Assembly: GCA_003542015.1 (NCBI GenBank)
Contig: DPLL01000258.1
Location: forward strand, 1-9,310
From: Microcoleaceae cyanobacterium UBA9251
GTDB lineage: Bacteria > Cyanobacteriota > Cyanobacteriia > Cyanobacteriales > Microcoleaceae
Length of the DNA: 9,310 bases
Reading direction: 5' to 3'
Shown here piece after piece: positions 6,678-9,310 of this stretch. The translations under genes and the position numbers were made by a program. The notes beneath the pieces are model-generated. The model was not told the origin of the DNA. It worked only from the letters and a program-made list of their open reading frames with translations, and did no database searches. The first letter of the stretch is position 1. Each line of letters begins with the position of its first letter.

Positions 6678-6740
6678 GAAACCGGGTTTTTTACGATAAT
6701 ACTTCCTTACAACCCAGATTCTGCTAAAAACCCGGTTTCT
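6678..6740. repeat. Long imperfect inverted repeat after the kinase gene
   Basis: GAAACCGGGTTTTTTA (6678-6693) and TAAAAACCCGGTTTC (6725-6739) are inverted copies differing by one base of length, separated by about 31 nt. The right arm is followed by TTTGG. The element can act as a terminator-like hairpin for the kinase transcript, but the same AGAAACCCGG core recurs at 6804-6820 and at the right edge of the window, so it is first of all a dispersed repeat. Confidence 0.65.
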
Positions 6741-6852
6741 TTGGTTGGCTGTCGAATTACTCGATCGCCCTTAGATAATACTTCCTGACAACCCAGATTC
6801 TGCTAAAAACCCGGTTTCTTTGGTTGGCTGTCGAATTACTCGATCGCCCTTA
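6695..6852. repeat. 79-bp tandem duplication
   Basis: Copies at 6695-6773 and 6774-6852 run GATAATACTTCC ... TCGATCGCCCTTA and differ at a single base (6708 T versus 6787 G). Each copy includes one arm of the AAACCCGG inverted repeat and, on the minus strand, the last codons of the decayed decarboxylase-like fragment. The duplication therefore arose after the gene had already been joined to the repeat. Confidence 0.95.
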
Positions 6853-7052
6853 GCATCAATTAACACCTCAGCAAGACGAGGACGATGCAAAAAATGCGAC
6901 GACATCGCATAGCCAAAACCACCGCCCAAATCAAGGTTCGCCAATTTGGTAACTGTTGGGCGATCGATTGTCGGGGTAAAAGCACCCGTGACATTAGTTC
7001 CCGTCCCCCAATAAAAATGCAATCCGGTAATTGCGATCGCCCGTAAAACCTG
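6825..7052 (-). pseudogene. Decayed PLP-dependent decarboxylase fragment (LysA/DapDC-like)
   Basis: One open minus-strand frame carries three motifs of fold-type III PLP decarboxylases (diaminopimelate decarboxylase and relatives) packed far too closely. They are GLHFYWGTGTNVT (like the GLHxHxGT stretch), LANLDLGGGFG (the phosphate-binding LNLGGGFG loop), and immediately after it GYAMSSHFLHRPRLAEVLID, which fits the C-terminal GAYGxSMSSxYNxRPRPAEVLV motif. In a real enzyme the last two lie about 140 residues apart, so an internal deletion has fused them, and a second shortening lies between the first two. The Cys of the C-terminal CESxD motif and the catalytic Lys region are absent. An in-frame TGA at 7056-7058 closes it upstream, and the frame runs on into the 79-bp repeat. 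The motif reading is strong; the exact family member is uncertain. Confidence 0.5.
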
Positions 7053-7216
7053 CTTTCAGTCCCACATTCCAGGCTCCTTACCCCCCAATACCGCTCCGCC
7101 CCCCCCAAAATGTAAATTTTTGTTAAAGTAGTTAAGTAGGGTCTGTGAGAAGCAAACCTAAAATCAGTGAACTTTGAGTGTACAATTATTGAAGTTTAAC
7201 TTTGACTTCCAGAAAA

Positions 7217-7879
7217 ATGCAACAAACACAAACCTTTATAGATCTTCATCAAGCGTTTCTCGATCAACAGGCTAAATTTGCCACTTATAGAGTTAATAAT
7301 ATGAATATTATTGCTCTACCTAATGTCTATCATCCAGCCCCCGGTTCTAGCTCTTTCTTTCTCTTAGAGCCTATTCGGGAAAGATATCAACATCTCAAAA
7401 CCAAGAAAAAACGGCTGTTAGAGTTGGGTTGTGGAACCGGAGTTGTGGGACTGAGTTTAGGTGAATATGTAGAGGAACTCTACCTTTCTGATATCGCTTC
7501 CCATGCTGTACTATGTGCCAGAATAAATACGTTGATAAATTTCCGCAAAGCTAAAATCTACAATTCGGATTTGTTCAAATCTTTACCTGACGTTTTATTT
7601 GATGTCATTCTTTTTAATACTCCGTTGTTAGACCAACCAATTGAAAGTATTGCCGAATTGTCTACCAACGATCCCAGCGGTCAAATATTCCTCAATTTTA
7701 TCCAACAAGTTCCCCAATATCTTGCACCTCAAGGAGAGATTTTTTTGACTTATTCCAATCTGGGAAATTTAGGGCTACTTAATAAAATTCCGGCCAGCTT
7801 TACCGTGGAAAAAATTGCTGAAGAAAAGCACGAACCAACTAACAGTGAAAAGTATCTTTTTCGCTTAACCATCAATTGA
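7217..7879 (+). CDS. Class I SAM-dependent methyltransferase (PrmC/HemK-like fold)
   Basis: Predicted soluble methyltransferase of 220 residues from the ATG at 7217. A TTG at 7202 would add five residues (with a weak GAAG upstream); I prefer ATG. Residue numbers are from the ATG. Motif I LLELGCGTGVVGLSLGE (about 67-83) binds SAM, and an acidic residue after the second strand (LSD, about 92) should hold the ribose. Motif IV reads DVILFNTPLLD at about 129-139, where N5-glutamine and many N-methyltransferases have NPPY, so the usual NPP[YF] is changed to NTPL. A region before motif I, YHPAPGSSSFFLLEP, recalls the PrmC/HemK-type entry to the fold. Substrate unknown. The codons are more A/T-rich than in ndhF1 or the kinase, and the gene lies between repeats. 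The dehydratase-like gene follows after 53 bp on the same strand and may be cotranscribed. Confidence 0.8.
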   Translation: MQQTQTFIDLHQAFLDQQAKFATYRVNNMNIIALPNVYHPAPGSSSFFLLEPIRERYQHLKTKKKRLLELGCGTGVVGLSLGEYVEELYLSDIASHAVLCARINTLINFRKAKIYNSDLFKSLPDVLFDVILFNTPLLDQPIESIAELSTNDPSGQIFLNFIQQVPQYLAPQGEIFLTYSNLGNLGLLNKIPASFTVEKIAEEKHEPTNSEKYLFRLTIN

Positions 7880-7932
7880 GTATAGTTCACCCCAAATTTC
7901 AATATCATCGAAGATCAGGAGTGTAGTAACTA

Positions 7933-8235
7933 ATGACAGCCTATAAACTCACCGAAACAGAAATAAATCAAGCCTTAAAGATCCTACCGGATTGGGTAGT
8001 CAAAGAAGGCAAATTGCACAAGAAATTTGAGTTTCATTCTTTTAATGAGGCTATGGGTTGGATGGTGAGTGTCGCCATCTACACAGAGGTGATTAAACAT
8101 CACCCGATCTGGCTGAATATTTATAATTCAGTTGAAGTAAATCTGCTGACTTACGATGTAGGTCATGCGATCAGTAACTTGGACGTTGAACTTGCTAAAA
8201 AGATGGATGAATTAGCAGAGCCTCTGTTGCGGTGA
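7933..8235 (+). CDS. Pterin-4a-carbinolamine dehydratase-like protein
   Basis: 100-residue protein of the PCD/DCoH family, which dehydrates 4a-hydroxytetrahydropterin during pterin recycling. In plants and some bacteria related proteins serve molybdenum cofactor metabolism. The start is supported by AGGAG at 7917-7921, 11 bases ahead of the ATG. The family motif is recognisable: E52, then H56-H57-P58 in EVIKHHPIW, Y64 in NIYNSVEV, and D84 in ISNLD. At the position where the motif requires a third histidine (or Trp), as in THD, this protein has Tyr74 (LLTYDVGH), so dehydratase activity is uncertain. Length is normal. It is probably cotranscribed with the upstream methyltransferase. The stop codon (8233-8235) lies directly at the edge of an IS200/IS605 remnant. 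Confidence 0.85.
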   Translation: MTAYKLTETEINQALKILPDWVVKEGKLHKKFEFHSFNEAMGWMVSVAIYTEVIKHHPIWLNIYNSVEVNLLTYDVGHAISNLDVELAKKMDELAEPLLR

Positions 8236-8241
8236 CATACT

Positions 8242-8271
8242 CCCACACTCTCCCGTTGCGTTGAGTGAGGG
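8242..8271 (-). other. Right-end hairpin of the IS605-type remnant
   Basis: CCCACACTC (8242-8250) and GAGTGAGGG (8263-8271) form a 9-bp stem with one mismatch and a 12-nt loop. IS200/IS605 ends carry subterminal hairpins of this type that are bound by the TnpA HUH transposase, and the 3' end of tnpB transcripts including this region gives the guide (omega/re) RNA in active elements. It may also serve as a bidirectional transcription stop between the two converging genes. Confidence 0.55.
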
Positions 8272-8287
8272 CTTCTCAGGGACTCCT

Positions 8288-8484
8288 CTATGAGGACATT
8301 GACTGAGCTTTAAGACCTTGTGCCCCACGCTTCTGGATATTGATAGCCACATTCCAATCTCTACACAGATGGTAAAACATACCGGACAGTTGTGTATTCG
8401 TTGGGATAGTGGCTTTTTGACTTTGTGGCCACAGCTAGAACACTATCTCAAAACTTGGTAACACCTTGACAATAGCTAAGTCCT
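8288..8484 (-). pseudogene. tnpB: tnpB (IS200/IS605 OrfB) C-terminal remnant, frameshifted
   Basis: RNA-guided nuclease accessory protein of IS605-type elements, here only the last 60 or so codons. In the frame ending at TAG 8288-8290 one reads LAIVKVLPSF, then, after a stop, CRDWNVAINIQKRGAQGLKA, the DRDxNAAxNI block that carries the last catalytic acidic residue. Between these, in another frame, lies CSSCGHKVKKPLSQRIHNCPVC (8442-8377), the four-Cys zinc ribbon of TnpB. Two opposite frameshifts (one between about 8442 and 8480, one between 8376 and 8366) therefore flank the zinc finger, and an in-frame TAG at 8443-8445 directly precedes it. The protein is certainly non-functional. Confidence 0.75.
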
Positions 8485-9213
8485 CTATTTAAGAACCTCG
8501 ATGATAAAATCAAGACTACTACACTGTTTTACTTTTGTCTGAGTTAAATCCAATTTACATAAATCTAGTTGTTCCTGTTGTCTATTCAACCAAATTGCGT
8601 TTAATCCAGCAGTTTTCGCACCACAATAATCTGCATTGAAACTATCGCCGATATGCAAGACATTTTCAGCAATGCAGTTGTGCTTTTGCAAAGCTGCGGT
8701 AAAAATTTGAGAGTCTGGTTTAGCCGCACCAACTTCGGTGGAAATTGTGATTGATGTGAAATATTCAGCTAAATTGAGTGCTTTTAATACTGCATAAATT
8801 CGCGAATCAAAATTCGAGACTACGGCTAATTCAATTCCTTGTTCCTGCCACCTATTTAATGCCGGCAATACATCGGGATAGACAAACCAAGGTTCGGCGG
8901 TGGCAAAATGAGCGTAGAGTTCAGCAAAGAAATTAGGAAAGTCTGAGAATTGATTGAAAACCCCTGCTATTTGAAAGGCTTTAGCGCAAACTTCTTGCCA
9001 CCATTCAAATTCTAGCTGGGGAATTTTTGCTAATTCTATTCCGGGAAATGCCATCGGATTTGCTGAGGCAAAACTTTGGAAAAATGCTGCATTTAATTCT
9101 TCACTCTTAACTGTTACTCCAAAATCATTGGCTAATTTTTGGTACACTTCGCCGACGCTGCTGCGAAGGTCAAATAGTGTACCGGCGGCATCTAAAAAAA
9201 TAACTTTGGTCAT
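8485..9213 (-). CDS. HAD-superfamily hydrolase (HDHD3/REG-2-like)
   Basis: 242-residue soluble hydrolase, probably a phosphatase of the haloacid dehalogenase class with an alpha-helical cap (C1) between motifs I and II. Motif I is FLDAAGTLFD with nucleophile Asp8. The usual second Asp (DxD) is Ala10, a change typical of the REG-2/HDHD3 subfamily (DxxGTLF), so acid/base catalysis must differ or activity may be weak. Motif II is VVSNFD (Ser133), motif III AAKPD (Lys165), and motif IV HIGDSFNADYCGA with Asp190 and Asp195 for magnesium. Substrate unknown. The start ATG at 9213 is four codons ahead of the first strand (VIFLD) and is the natural choice, without a Shine-Dalgarno. The stop lies directly against the tnpB remnant, and the gene converges on the dehydratase gene. 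Confidence 0.9.
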   Translation of the reverse strand: MTKVIFLDAAGTLFDLRSSVGEVYQKLANDFGVTVKSEELNAAFFQSFASANPMAFPGIELAKIPQLEFEWWQEVCAKAFQIAGVFNQFSDFPNFFAELYAHFATAEPWFVYPDVLPALNRWQEQGIELAVVSNFDSRIYAVLKALNLAEYFTSITISTEVGAAKPDSQIFTAALQKHNCIAENVLHIGDSFNADYCGAKTAGLNAIWLNRQQEQLDLCKLDLTQTKVKQCSSLDFIIEVLK

Positions 9214-9215
9214 TT

Positions 9216-9257
9216 GTTAGTTGTTAGTTGTTATTGGTTATTGGTTATGGGTTATTT
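9216..9257. repeat. Degenerate heptamer array upstream of the hydrolase
   Basis: Six 7-bp units in phase: GTTAGTT twice, GTTATTG twice, GTTATGG and GTTATTT. This is another STRR-type array, unrelated in unit to the AGTCATT array. It begins two bases upstream of the hydrolase start codon, so it forms the 5' untranslated region of that gene. Confidence 0.85.
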
Positions 9258-9310
9258 AGGACTTACGCATTGGTCAGAAACCCGGTTTTTTACGGAATTT
9301 ACGGTGTGTA
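9258..9310. repeat. Dispersed repeat end (AGGACTTACGCA plus AGAAACCCGG)
   Basis: AGGACTTACGCA at 9258-9269 looks like the terminus of a small non-autonomous element widespread in filamentous cyanobacteria (recalled, not checked). It is followed by CAGAAACCCGGTTTTTTACG (9275-9294), almost identical to the sequence at 6675-6694 after the kinase gene. The element continues out of the window, so its full extent is unknown. Confidence 0.5.

Larger units (their letters stand above)
6640..7216. other. Repeat-rich intergenic region with decayed gene
   Basis: This region of about 577 bp holds an inverted repeat after the kinase gene, a 79-bp tandem duplication, a decayed minus-strand coding fragment (6825-7052), a C-rich patch (seven or eight C in a row near 7100) and the upstream region of the methyltransferase gene. 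The 12-mer AAACCTAAAATC at 7154-7165 is also present upstream of the kinase at 5163-5174. TACAAT at 7181-7186 is a possible -10 box without a partner -35. Confidence 0.7.
8236..8484 (-). mobile_element. IS200/IS605-family remnant (tnpB 3' end plus right end)
   Basis: The whole gap between the dehydratase stop and the hydrolase gene appears to be the right-hand end of an IS605-type element: the degraded last part of tnpB on the minus strand and, beyond its stop, about 50 bp of right-end sequence with a hairpin. No tnpA, no 5' part of tnpB and no left end are present. The exact right boundary cannot be fixed; it lies near the GTGACATAC at 8232-8240. Confidence 0.7.

Noticed and set aside
6860..7108. 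Minus-strand 82-codon frame overlapping the decarboxylase fossil
   Set aside because: The recognisable motifs lie in the neighbouring frame; this one has no family features.

Overview
The window looks like chromosomal DNA of a filamentous, non-heterocystous cyanobacterium of the Microcoleus/Oscillatoria/Phormidium kind. Three things point there: frequent GCGATCGC (HIP1) octamers, an NDH-1 NdhF1 gene of cyanobacterial type next to a RbcR-type LysR regulator, and many degenerate heptanucleotide and AGAAACCCGG-type repeats between genes. The genus is an inference from composition and repeat style.

Left half (1-4900), a photosynthesis and carbon block. On the minus strand, read right to left, are an NnrU-family membrane protein, a small thioredoxin with a WCGLC active site, and ndhF1, the large proton-pumping NDH-1 subunit. 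ndhD1 probably follows just outside the left edge. Divergent from nnrU on the plus strand is a LysR regulator recognised as RbcR. The 287-bp divergent intergenic region is filled with tandem repeats. A hairpin-forming inverted repeat covers the thioredoxin start codon and its likely ribosome binding site. A palindrome followed by a short T run lies just after the thioredoxin gene and probably ends its transcript, so ndhF1 likely has its own promoter in the 376-bp gap.

Middle (4897-6640). After a perfect 51-bp tandem duplication carrying a REP-like palindrome comes a membrane-anchored Ser/Thr protein kinase with an N-terminal four-cysteine motif, a kinase domain, a proline-rich linker and a hydrophobic C-terminal domain.

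Right part (6640-9310), an eroded accessory region. It starts with a 79-bp tandem duplication and a decayed minus-strand fragment that I read as a PLP-dependent decarboxylase (LysA-like) pseudogene with internal deletions. Then come a small plus-strand pair, a class I methyltransferase and a pterin-4a-carbinolamine dehydratase-like protein lacking the usual third active-site histidine. Directly against the stop codon of the latter lies the 3' remnant of an IS200/IS605-family tnpB with two compensating frameshifts and its right-end hairpin. A minus-strand HAD hydrolase and another heptamer array with a dispersed-repeat end close the window. No tRNA, rRNA, CRISPR array or intact mobile element was seen. 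I found no convincing new multi-gene system. The best leads are the thioredoxin start hairpin, the variant dehydratase, and the decayed decarboxylase and tnpB pieces.
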